Assembly (NCBI GenBank): GCA_029953675.1
Contig: JAMWBK010000008.1
Location: forward strand, 1,645,001 to 1,709,000
From: Rhodosorus marinus
Lineage: Eukaryota > Rhodophyta > Stylonematophyceae > Stylonematales > Stylonemataceae
Direction: 5' to 3'
DNA: 64,000 nt
Made by a program: the position numbers and the translations under genes. The notes beneath the pieces are model-generated. The model had not been told where the DNA came from, ran no database searches, and saw only the letters and a list, made by a program, of their open reading frames with translations. This document shows, one piece after another, positions 34,672 through 44,741 of the stretch; positions within the stretch are counted from its first letter, which is position 1, and each line of letters starts with the position of its first letter.

Positions 34672-34880
34672 GAACCTAGTGTTTCAAGTTTGGCCATCTG
34701 ACTTCTCTGGGGTCGCAATGACCAGAGGAACAAGGCGATGAGTTTTTAGAGCCTAAGCACAAATGCCCACCTACGTATTTCAACTCGTTGCGACGTCTCC
34801 TACTGGCAACGGACCCCCCCCCGTGTTGGAACTGGAAGTTCTTACAGAACTGTAGAGACCCGTGGAGGCGCATACACTGT
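34672..34880 (-). mobile_element. RLE-C fragment, decayed
   Basis: cagaggaacaaggcgatgag and tttcaactcgttgcgacgtctcc are diverged versions of the fuller copy at 35.08-35.42 kb. Confidence 0.6.
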
Positions 34881-35084
34881 TACCGTTTACTCGATCTAAG
34901 TCCATTGACTTAGATCGTTTGTCGAGTAATACGGTTGCTTCTCCTTCATTCGATTGAGGAAAACGTTCACATCTATCCAGCGCGAAAAAAACCCATGTTT
35001 TTTTCATACTATTTTCTGGTGATCTCGTCTTCGTCCCATTGATCGTCCTGTTGACTATGTTGCTATTTCTTCCATGGTTCCGTC

Positions 35085-35595
35085 TCCTTTCCAACATTAA
35101 AGCAGCGTTCAGACGCCACAGCAAGAAACTTAAACGGGTAAACAACGAGGACAGACGGTCAGGACGTTCACGGACCAATTCCCGAAGCCAACGAGAACCA
35201 ACGGAATCCATAAACCCAAAGCTCTCAATCACCAGAGGTACCAGGCGATGAGCTAGAGCCGAAGCACGAATGCCTGCTGAAGACAAGGCACCTGCATATT
35301 TCAACTCTTTGCGACGTCTCATACTGGCAGCGGCAAATCCACGGCGCTCTCCCGCAGCCAGCAAATAGCGACTAGCCTGAGGGTCAGGAACGGCAAGATT
35401 AACGTACGTCGTATGGCGGCTAAGCACGACTACCTGCTGAAGACAAGGCACCTGCACATTTCAACTCTTTGCGACGTCTCATACTGGCAGCGGCAAATCC
35501 ACGGCGCTCTCCCGCAGCCAGCAAATAGCGACTAGCCTGAGGGTCAGGAACGGCAAGATCAACGTACGTCGTATGGCGGCTATCGTCACAGGTGA
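35085..35595 (-). mobile_element. RLE-C fragments, tandemly duplicated
   Basis: 35085-35415 holds the C-terminal module (FGFMDSVGSRWLRELVRERP) and RLE end (VDLAVPDPQASRYLLAAGER, then RRRKELKYAGA). About 150 bp of the RLE end (aagacaaggcacctgcatat to gtatggcggcta) is repeated almost exactly at 35437-35582. This is a recent tandem duplication inside a dead element. Confidence 0.8.
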
Positions 35596-35609
35596 CCACG
35601 AGGTAATTT

Positions 35610-36065
35610 GATGCACTTGAGAACAACACGTATTTTGAATAAAACGTAATTCCGATCAACCACAAACACTGCCGATACTTTCTCACCTGAGCTTTTGCTT
35701 TTGGTTAGAGGCTGTGGACGGAGGGGAAAGGTCCTACTGCTGACACGTTTGTGCTCTCCGTATCGATAACATCATTCCCAAAGATGGGGAGGGGGAGGTG
35801 AGTTGGGTCGATAAAGAATTGGATCGCTACACACAGGGCAGAAGTTTCGATGGACTTATCTGACGACCAAATGGAGGGAGAAATATCTTGTTTTTGGCGT
35901 TCGTGTAGTAAAGAAATTTTGCGTAAGATTTGGTAGCGCGAGGAGAGGGCGTAAACCTGTTGAGTTGAAGATGTTTCGAAACAAACGTGTCTTAATCTTT
36001 TTGAAGAAGAGAGTTATCAAAAAGGCAGACAGTTTTTTTATGCTATTTCTGTTTCCACTTTCAAG
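35610..36065. repeat. Partial copy of the duplicated upstream block
   Basis: Matches 27.04-27.40 kb in the same orientation: tttgatgcac, ggttagaggctg(t/c)gga, aagaattgg, cgtgtagtaaa and gaaacaaacgtgtctta. It is isolated from the other duplicated pieces. Confidence 0.6.
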
Positions 36066-36324
36066 GTGCAGACTTCAATGCGGGTTGTAGATAAGTTCGA
36101 AAATCCCACGGAGTAGTGCTCAGTGGCGACTCCAAAGAGGCAAGTGCTCGAGCATAGGACCCCCAATATTGAAAGGGAGCGGCATTCCTTCAACGGCGAC
36201 CGCTAGGTTTTATGTCCTGTGGACCTCCAAATTTGAAAGGGAGGGCATTCTTTCAAGGCGCCTTTAGCTCTAAGGTGTGTAACTCTCATCGAAGAATAGT
36301 TGTGGGTTTTTGCCTCGCTACTAG
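36066..36324. repeat. Non-coding stretch with a two-copy repeat of about 70 bp
   Basis: taggacccccaatattgaaagggagcgg and a diverged gtggacctccaaatttgaaag-bearing copy are about 70 bp apart, each followed by gcattc(c/t)ttcaa(c/g)g. No gene. Confidence 0.5.
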
Positions 36325-36505
36325 GAGCATCTTCAATTCTCATGAAGCCAATTTACTGATTTTAATTCATTGGCTATCAATCCAGTAAGCAATAAATCAC
36401 TTCCAATTATTGTACTTCGAGATTTAGGTTTAGTTTCTAGTTCACTGCAGGCGATACCCTCAATCACCAATTCGAAATCTTCGCATTTTTCCGTCCCGCA
36501 TTCTC

Positions 36506-37420
36506 TTATGGTATCGGCGTCGGCGTCGGTGTTTCCAAACCATCGCAGAGGTCCTCGATGATTTCCTCAATCAGCAATTCGAAGTCTTCTTGTTTTTCGG
36601 TCACAATCGTTTTTCCATTCGATGACAGGGCATCGAACACTGACAAGTATGCATCGTCAATCGTTTCAGTTGTCGCCGCTGTTACGATGATGATTCCACT
36701 CTCCTGAATTGCTAAAGCCTGTGCCACAAGCGCATTATCATTCGGACTGGTGCTGGTATTGTTGCGACCTTTGCCTCTGGTCGCCCGCCCATCGCTCGTC
36801 AGAATCAGGACCTTGGATCTTGTGTTATTGTTCTCGTTGAGAATTTCCTCGCAGAACCGCAGACCCTTCTCAATATTCGTGTTCTGCACCACGATGTCGT
36901 TCTCAGGTACTAACGCTGGAGACTGCAATGTTAAGACCGCCTCAACAACGACATTTGAACTCGTCAACGGATCAACAACCTTCGTTGACAAATCCGGGCG
37001 TGTATCGTTAAGCTCACTGGTTCCTCCCGAACTTCCTCCGAATATCACAAACCCGTACCGGTTGAGGCCCTGGACGTCCTGTACGGCGAGTCTCTCTATG
37101 ACCCCTACCACCAGCTCCTTCTGCGAATCAAACTTCTCCGTGCTTCCTCCACCGTTCAAACCGTTGATCGGGTCCCAGATCGAGCTTGAATAATCGAACG
37201 AAAAACAGTAATCCACGTCCCTTGCGTCGCACGGTGGGGTTGGCGGCAAAGTCGGCGTCGACGTTGGCGTCGATGTTGGCGTCGACGTTGGCGTCGATGT
37301 TGGCGTCGATGTTGGCGTCGATGTTGGCGTCGATGTTGCCGTCGATGTTGCCGTCGGTGTTGCCGTCGGGTTCGTGCAGATTAAGGGCACATTGCATTTA
37401 GTTTTTATTTCCTTCGACAA
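36506..37420 (-). pseudogene. Third VWA paralog, truncated at both ends
   Basis: Open frame of 304 codons with no ATG anywhere: it starts within the end of a 12-Cys domain ([10 protein letters not shown]), followed by a short (TPTS)n linker in place of TPSP, then one VWA domain with DYSSS and LTSDGRA. Further toward 36.43 kb, after the stop in ETPTPTPIP, a remnant of a second VWA end (EDFELVIEGI-like) and the family 3' UTR are readable, so at least one VWA was deleted. Upstream, promoter sequence (37440-37535) is joined directly to the domain end. Opposite strand to the other two copies. Not translatable as it stands. Confidence 0.8.
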
Positions 37421-37435
37421 AACAAAATAAATTCC

Positions 37436-39000
37436 TTCGGCACGTGCTCAGGATTGCCTGTCATCCCCCTAAAACAACATCGGTTCCGCTCCATGAAAGG
37501 AGAAAGGTAAAGAAAAAAGCGAGAATTCGGAGAGGTCCCGATCTTCAACGGCACACTCCATTCACTTCCAGCAACCCACCCTCCCAGCCCCTACCACCAC
37601 CGCATCTATCCCCAGCCCCCCCTCCCCTGTCAGCTGTCAGGCCAAAATCTTGTTTAGTGCTTGTTTTTGAGGGTCTTTCTCGTCCATTTCTGGAACCCTC
37701 TCAACAATTAATATTCGATGACAACTCCAAACACATTTTCTCATTGGACGAAAGAATCTAAATCTTACATTTAAACTAGACCCAAGGAGAACTCTCAACC
37801 CCATCCCCTGCTTCTGCGGACAAACTTCCCGCAACTCCAAAGATAAATCATCTCTTTTTCTTCTCTGAAGCAATTCAGAGAAGGTTTTGGTTTTGGGACG
37901 GCTTCCAAGCTGGAGACGTTGACGATAGGTCGGCAGTGGTAGGGATGATGGCTACATCCACAGCACCCCTCCATGCCCACCGCACCGGATTCTTACCCAT
38001 TGGAGTTAGCCGGGCTTAAGCGCATGTTGACCAGATCGAAAATCCGAGGGGGAGGTAGCTTCCATACGAGGCCGATGCAAGTGGTGGTTTTACTGTTTTT
38101 TATTAGCATAGCCTAATGCGCTATGCAAGGCGCGAAAAGGAACTAAGAACTAGGTAGGGAAGCGTGCAAACCCAGGTGCCGATGGCGCGCCTCGGCAAGC
38201 ATGCTGCTAGAATATCGCCACAGAGAGACACTTTAACGGCGTAAGAGTTCCAAGTATTCGGTAGGATGTCAGCGAAACATTTCCGCAACCACTCCAAACC
38301 CGACTTCTCCACGTGACCAAAGCTTTCCACAATGAAAGGCTGGAACCGGTGCCAGCGACCCTCTGCGCAAGGCAGACTGGCCATACTCTCAGCATACCGT
38401 CGTTCCTTCACTCGACGAAGGGCCGATGCGACTGCCTCCCGGCGGCGTGCGGGCAGTGGTTTTACTAGGATAGCCTGATGCGCTACGCAAGATGTAGGAG
38501 GCTTGGGGGAAAACAGGGTCCGAAGATGGGTAGTAGTTCCAGTATTTTGGAGTTTCTTAGTCCGGGGCATGTTGTCTTGAGCGCCCTTGAAACCCCAAAA
38601 AAGAAAAGCCGCAAAATTGCTCGCTTTGTTTAAGGTGGTTAGAGGAAACAGTTAATTTGTACAGTAAACGCGAACGCGCCCTTCGTGTTCCCAATCAACA
38701 CGACCGCAAGGAATAATATCCTGACGTTAGACTCGAGAGCGGGCGGTGGTCGGTCGTGTGATGGCCAAAATGGAATAACTGGAGGAATCTGGAGGAGCCC
38801 CTTGTGATCCGCTGGATCGAGTTGGATATTATCTCAAACAAGGCAATTGCTGTCGGTTGAAAGGAAGGTGTGCATACTTTTACCAATTGACCTCCTTTTG
38901 CCCAAAATACGGGACGGGTTTCTTCAGCTTTTGCATGAGCGTTCGGCTGACGTGGTTCCAACAGATTATGAGTCCAGCTCACTGTCTGGGAGCTGCGTGA
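37436..39000 (-). repeat. Inverted copy of the VWA-gene upstream block
   Basis: Reverse complement matches about 28.04-29.2 kb: promoter piece tttctttacctttctccttt (37495-37515), then ttgtccaatgagaaaa, gagggttccagaaatggacg, and beyond the inserted element the aggtcaattggt/cttcctttcaaccga landmarks at 38.85-38.90 kb. It is interrupted by RLE-A at 38.08-38.5 kb. Confidence 0.65.
38080..38515 (-). mobile_element. RLE-A 3' fragment plus a second A-type tail
   Basis: 38080-38455 has the tail and RRVKERRYAESMASL ... ESFGHVEKSGLEWLRKCF. At 38455 a new tail (gtggttttactaggatagcc) abuts its truncation point. Confidence 0.8.
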
Positions 39001-39282
39001 ACTAAGAAGATGAGGATGAACTGAATTTTAGAGAATTTTAATGGTTTGGGAAGGTCCTTGGCAAAGGAACTCATCTAGCAATGCTTGTACTGAAGCGAAG
39101 AACCGGATGTGCAGGTTTCGTGGAGCATGATCATGATAGCTAACCGGACGCAGAGAGTCTACGAACTCAGGCGAAGCAAGACTTCAAAGACTCATGGAGG
39201 AAGAAGACAAAGACTGTGCTAGGCAGAGAACCAAAAACCAGCCCAACCCAGCACCATACACCCACACAAACCAAAACTCCGG

Positions 39283-39672
39283 AGCTGTTCCTAAGGCTAG
39301 TCGTTATTTGCTGGCTGCGGGAGAGCGCCGTGGATTTGCCCCTGCCAGTATGAGACGTCGAAAAGAGTTGAAATATGCGGGGCCTTTGTCTTCCGCAGGC
39401 ATTCGTGCTTCGGCTCTAGCTCATCGCCTGGTACCTCTGGTCATTGAGTGATTTAGGTTTCTAGATTCCGTTGGTTCCCGTTTGCTCCTAGAGTTGTTCC
39501 GTGAACACCCTGACCGTCTCTGCTCGTCGTTTACCCGTTTAAGTTTAGCCTGTGGCGTACGAACCCTGCTCTGATGTTGGAGGCGCGCGGTCTTCGCCGC
39601 GCGTAGCCTTTCTTTCCCCTCGGGGTTGGTTTCTTTCGCTCTCCGATTAAGCAAAAATTCATTCATTTAAAA
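39283..39672 (+). mobile_element. RLE-C 3' fragment
   Basis: Reads ASRYLLAAGERRGFAPASM and MRRRKELKYAGPLSSAGIRA, then the tail ggaggcgcgcgg, cccctcggggttgg, ctccgattaagc and attcattcat. 5'-truncated within the RLE core. Confidence 0.8.
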
Positions 39673-40400
39673 CATGTTAGATGTGAAGAGTATCGAATAT
39701 AGAAAAATCATGAAATTTAGAGCGACAGGCTGTCACGATCATAAATGATCACTATTCAACACCGAAAGGATCTATCCATCCACTCCAACGGGATTGCTAG
39801 CGCCAATCACGCGTACCGAAATTATTCTTTCATCCAATCGACGGTGGCCACCATTATCCCTGCATATAGATGAATCATAAAAAAAAATTAAGTTGGACAG
39901 TCTGTACAACTCGGAAATGATCAGTATTCAATATCAGACCAAGAAAACCCCAAATAGCACTTTCGGAGAATCTCGTTTTTGGGACGTTTGATACTGTGAC
40001 TGCCTCCAAGTGAGCTCTCTCTCTCTCTCTCTCTCTCACGACTGCATGCATCTCTTTGAGTTTTACTCATCTGGCACGGTAACGCTGTCGTTCGGGGGAC
40101 GGGGTTGAGACTAAAACGGATCTGATCTCTTTCCCAAGCTAGAAAAGCTGGCGTGCTCTAATCCTTTTTGGGACGTATTTCACGTTGCGGCCACGAGCGG
40201 TGTGGACGTGAAGGGAGTGGGGGGGAGAGAGAAAAGAAGAACAGTGAGTCTAGAGGGGAAAATCCAACCTGGAAAGGAAGAACATGGAGGAATCCAGAAT
40301 AGGCCGGTTAGAAGGCGTAGATTTTTAAGGTCTTATCTGGAGGGGAAGACGCACGGGTTGGTCTGTGGTACTTGAACTTGACGTCTTGAGAGTGAAAAAC
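39673..40400. other. Non-coding region upstream of glycosyltransferase gene
   Basis: A (ct)n microsatellite lies at about 40015-40038. A short direct repeat (aaatgatca-c/g-tattcaa) occurs at about 39745 and 39916. No TATA box is evident. Confidence 0.5.
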
Positions 40401-41528
40401 ATGATGGTTCGGAAGGGTGGGACTCGCCTGGATAAGGTTCTTCGCCAAAAGTATCCCTACTGGGTGATGGTGATCGGTTTTTTTATGGGATTTGTCTCAA
40501 GTTGGGCGCTGATTCTCGGTTTGAAGCGAGGTGGGACATCGCCCGTCTATTCCTTCTCGCCCTCGTCCTCCGCTAGGGTGGGAAATTTCTCTGCAACTGG
40601 GTTTGCCAACGCCGTTGACAAAGTTTATGTGATCAATAGGGATGTGTAAGTGGCTTCCTTCTAGTTCTCACGCGGCTGGTTCATTCCCTCGAGCTTACCA
40701 TTCTTTTGGGGGGACGTTTTTTTGGGGGGGTGGGGGCCCAGATGCACGGATCGCTGGGAGACATCGAAGAGATTCGCAGAAGCGATTGGCGTGGAGCTGA
40801 CTCGATTCAAGGCCTACGAACCGACGAGCGAGGAGCTTCTCAACCCGCCGGACGGGATCTCCGTCCGCGGACTGAAACACGATTTCCTCACGACGGGGAT
40901 GCTGGGAGTGTACATATCCCACCGCCGGATTTGGAGGCTGGTCGTCGAGAACAACTTCGAAAAAGTTATGGTGCTCGAAGATGACGTCTTTCCAACCAAC
41001 CAGACCTGGCTACACCTGCCAGGATTGCTCCAACATGCTGACGAAGCACAAGAGGTAAAACTTTCATATTGCTCCGAGGTTTCCCCACATACCAGGCGAT
41101 TGTAGCCTCTTATCAGACACTATCTTCTCAACAAGCGCCTCTCTGCTGTTCATTCAACCTTTTAGTTCCACAAGAAGTCCTGGCACTATATGTTCCTACG
41201 TCGAAATGCTTTGGGCAACGTGAAGAAGGAGAAGACTTGGAGCCTGAGCCCACTCGGCCACCCTGTCACCATCGCTACACCGAGCTGGGGTACGGCGGCG
41301 TACATCATCAGTCTTGCGGGCGCACGCTATCTGTGGAGCGCGAGTAAGGAAGGCCAGTACCCTCTGGACGTCCAGATTGCTGACATCCAGAAGAGAAATG
41401 AGGACGATTTTGTCACTCTCAGCGCATGCTGGAACGACCAGTTCCAACCCAGATGTCCAGAGACCGTCTTCAAGTTTGAGAAAGAGGATCAAGGAGATTG
41501 TAAAAGAAGTGGTAATGATCAACGTTGA
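40401..41528 (+). CDS. Glycosyltransferase family 25-like type II membrane protein, two introns
   Basis: Exons 40401-40645, 40742-41054, 41166-41528 give 306 residues. Introns of 96 and 111 bp start gtaagt and gtaaaa and end cccag and ttttag; the frames join exactly, the first joint restoring VINRDVCTDRW. Residues about 20-41 form a membrane anchor (YWVMVIGFFMGFVSSWALIL), giving a short cytosolic tail and a lumenal catalytic domain. GT25 signatures: VYVINRD at the start of the domain, MLGVYISHRRIWR (family GC-x-SH-x3-W), VMVLEDDVF (Asp-rich nucleotide-sugar/metal site), and SWGTAAYIISLAGARYL later. The family transfers galactose, glucose or other sugars in LPS synthesis and in collagen hydroxylysine glycosylation; the acceptor here is unknown. 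A Golgi role in glycosylating secreted proteins is likely (inference). The 3' end is uncertain: another open frame ending at 41610 and a possible further acceptor at about 41710 exist. Confidence 0.8.
40646..40741 (+). other. Intron 1 of GT25-like gene
   Basis: 96 bp, gtaagt to cag, G-rich near the 3' end. Phase 2. Confidence 0.8.
41055..41165 (+). other. Intron 2 of GT25-like gene
   Basis: 111 bp, gtaaaa to tttag, phase 0; the following exon reads FHKKSWHYMFLRRNALGN. Confidence 0.8.
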
Positions 41529-42443
41529 CAAGGCTGAACGGGAGGATGGAAACGGCCTCCGTCGTGGATCAGTTGAACTGATTATGGACGAGGACGATTT
41601 CATCCTTTGAGGATCGAGCCGCGAGAAACAGAGGCTCTTTTCAACCCCCGGAGGACGATCTCCTAGTAGGATTTCACTGACTTTGTTGGTTTTCGTTGCT
41701 TCTTGTTCAGGTACTCAGGCGGGTTCGAGGATAACGAGAGCGACTTTGAAGGAGAAGCTTAGAGAATTGGATGCCAAGTTGTGAACCTCGTTCAGAAGAG
41801 GCAGCAGGACGTCGAATGGACATGGCATAGCTTCTCTCACGGAGAGGGGGTGACGGATACTCTAAACCCTTTCCAAAAGGATCCGCCGGCAGAGAAGAAC
41901 CGAAAGCGATCAGAGGCGTGAGCGCCTGGAGAAGCGCCGTTGGTTCCTAACCGTTGTCGGCAAAATAAGAGTCGGCTCTGAGACTATATTCTGGATTCCT
42001 AGCCATAGGTTTTCATAATCTGACCGGGACGATCCTCGGGATGGGATGGTCAATTGTCCAAAGGTTTTCCGTAAACTTTTGCTGGCGTCGGGCGTTAGGA
42101 AGGGAGGTTCTGGCAGGCAGGCGCTTTAGAATGCTGGGTAGATATCTGGTTGTTGCAATCAGACATCGTTGACCAACTCGCCGAGGGGCTGACCGCTTGA
42201 TGGACTGGACTCGCTCTGGTGTGGTGGTAGTGAGCGCATGAATGGACGATTGAAGCGAGAGGATCTAGCGGCTTCGTAGAGATCCTGCGGGGTTGAGAGT
42301 TTTCAGAGACGTTTCTCCTCGGAGTACCAGGCATCGCTGGATCAGATGTGAAGAGCGGTTTTGTGGTATCGTGTTGTTCTGGTAAAATTTCTGTTCATGT
42401 ACTTTTTTACTATGTTAGGAATGGCTACAGGTTTTGTGTTCCT
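41529..42443. other. Intergenic region between convergent genes
   Basis: No independent gene. After cttgttcag at about 41710, short open stretches (YSGGFEDNESDFEGEA or an alternative KEKLRELDAKL frame) might be a last exon of the GT25-like gene; neither frame is decisively better. Confidence 0.4.
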
Positions 42444-44741
42444 CTATGAGGATCGGCTCCCAAGCAACGCGAAGATGGGCTCGGGCGCAGTTTTGTAAAG
42501 TAAGGAGCCGAGCGGCTCTTTGAATCCGAATCGGTATAAGAGCCTTGGAATCGAGAGTAGGTACTCAGCGATGAGGGGATGCACTGACTGCGTGTATGTG
42601 GAAGCAACGACGTTGTTCACGACAATTGTTCCCTGCAGGGTGTGTGGATTGTACAGGCCAGACTTTTTCACGCGTGAGATCCGGACCACCCTCGACGAGC
42701 CGCCGTTTGCGAGCTCCATCTGATCCCCCTTGGCGACATCCTTCGCCGCTCTCAGCTCGTCACCCGTAACGAGATAGTGCGTCGGAGACAGTTCGATGAC
42801 GTGCCCGTCACTTGATTCGATGCGAATAAACTCCGAAACCACAACAGGATCCCGGTGGGAGAACGCGTAGACATCGCTGAAGGAACCATCCACAACCAGG
42901 ACTCTGTCTCCAGCCTCCAGCTCCCGCATCTCCTTGATCGTTCCGTCCGCCAGGTTCACCTTGGCATCCGCTGGGAAGCAAGCGTTCACCAGACCGGGAG
43001 CTCCTGGCTGAGGTGACTGCGGCGGCTCTGTCCCTTTAACGCACTTGTTCGAAACCTTTTGCTGGAGTTCGTCCTCTGGTTGAAGACCGTAGAGACTACA
43101 TTCAGCTTCAACCTCCCTGATGCAGTCCAGAACTGCCGAAACCAGAGTACAGCAATCGGCGGTAGGTTCATCCTCATCCATGCAGTTGAAATCTTGCTCC
43201 AGATCGCACTCATTTAACTTCAGCGCACACTTCTGGAGCTCATCGAGAGTCTGGGTGGGCGTGCTACTGGCGTCCGGATCTGTAGTCGGGGTAGGAGTTT
43301 CGATCACACTCTGAGTAGGGGTAGCGCTCTGATCAAGCGTCTGCGTAGGAGTGTTGAGTTCACTCGGAACCGCATCAGTAGGTGCCAAGCTTGAAGTAGG
43401 CAATGCGGTACCTGAGCTGGTCGGTGTTGCCGATGGAAGTTCACTGCTCGTTACTGTAGGCATTTCACTTGCTGTTGGCTCCTCGGAGCCAGTTACGGGC
43501 GGAGTAGGAGGAGCCGGTGATTCGCTAGGAGTGCCCTGCTCTGAGGGAGCCGCAGTGGGAGTCGGTACCATCGTTGTTGGCGGGCAGCTTGGCAGGACGC
43601 TCGGCGTAGAAGCTGGTGTTTCGGTGGCTTCCGCCGTGTCGGGGTCGCCAACAATCAGCTCAGCTCCGATGACCGCGACGGTGTTTCTTATGAAAGACGA
43701 GTGGGTTTCGGAGTAGATGCTCATGTAAACTTGTTCATAGGCTGGGTCACAATCTAAAAACCCACGAAAAGCGGAGCAGATACCGAGAAGGTTTTGTTAA
43801 GAAAAGTCGCTATCCAGCCCTGCTTTGCAATCCGTTCGTTCCCTCTTACCTTGAGCGCCGTAGCCATAGCTCGCGACTCCGATGAGGTAGCTATCCTCGA
43901 CACTGCCACCTCTAACCATGAGTGGACCGCCGCTATCACCGTGACAGATCGTCGCTCCGGAGTTATTAAAGTTTGGATAGGAACATATCAGATCCTCGTC
44001 GCCGTTGAAGCCATTGAGCTCGAGGAAATTGCAGTTCTCGGTGGTGACCACCACGCTCGGGGCGTAGTTCAAGGTGCCGTCCAGGTGAGGCTGGTTTGTT
44101 TCATATCTTCCGAATCCAATGGCGATGGAGTCGATTCCACTGGGCGGCTTTGAAAAGCTGATTTTCAGTGGAGGAATGTTGGGGAGCTCTTCCGCAAGCG
44201 CGAGGATCCCCACATCGTGGCCCTCGAAGGCCTGACCCTCAACGTACCCGTCTGGAATGTAGATGTCGGAAACCTCTGAACAGGTGCCCATGTTCTTGCG
44301 AAGGTTGCTCGTCCCACCGCAGGCATGCAGCTTGACGGAGCTGGGAATGCTGTAGACGCAGTGGGCGGCAGTGAGGACGACCCGTGGCGCAATCAGCGAG
44401 GCGCTGCAGAATATATACAGCGCTCCATCCTCATGCTCAGCAATGAGAGCCAAAACGTTGGGGAACTCATCATCATCACGAACCTCCTCCCCATTAAACA
44501 AAAACGTGCTCAGATCCGGCTGCTCAGAGGCCTGTCTCGACAGATTTTCCACCCGGAAGCTAGCGCCCCCGCCCGTGAACAGGCCCAAATGCCGAATGCC
44601 CAAGCCATTCAAGCTCTCAAACGACTGGACGCCAGAAAATTCCACCGGAACCCCCAGAGAAACATCAAAAAGCAGACTAAACACCGACAAAACACCGCAA
44701 AACAAGCTCAAAAACGTCATAGTATGTCCCTTCCTCCCCAT
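42444..44741 (-). CDS. Secreted trypsin-like serine protease fused to a hedgehog-type Hint domain
   Basis: Exons 44741-43850 and 43753-42444, 733 residues. Signal peptide about 8-31 (TFLSLFCGVLSVFSLLFDVS). S1 protease about 81-327 with the full triad: His127 (LTAAHC), Asp176 (HDVGILAL), Ser270 (CHGDSGGP); the intron falls between GYGAQ and DCDPAYEQVYM, and splicing completes the C-terminal helix. Then a Ser/Thr/Pro linker (about 330-470), a small Cys-rich region (about 473-535, 9 Cys), and a Hint domain starting at Cys556 (ACFPADAKV) with LADGTIKEMRELEAGDRVL, His623 in LSPTHYLV, and a late block GLYNPHTLQGTIVVNNVVAS as in hedgehog Hog. Hint domains cleave the bond before their first Cys, so release of the protease half is expected, possibly with transfer to a nucleophile. 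No GPI or membrane anchor. An exon further 5' cannot be excluded. Confidence 0.85.
43754..43849 (-). other. Intron of protease-Hint gene
   Basis: 96 bp; on the minus strand it starts gtaagag and ends gtttttag. Phase 1. Joining restores Asp298 and the trypsin C-terminus DCDPAYEQVYMSIYS. Same length as intron 1 of the neighbouring gene. Confidence 0.85.
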
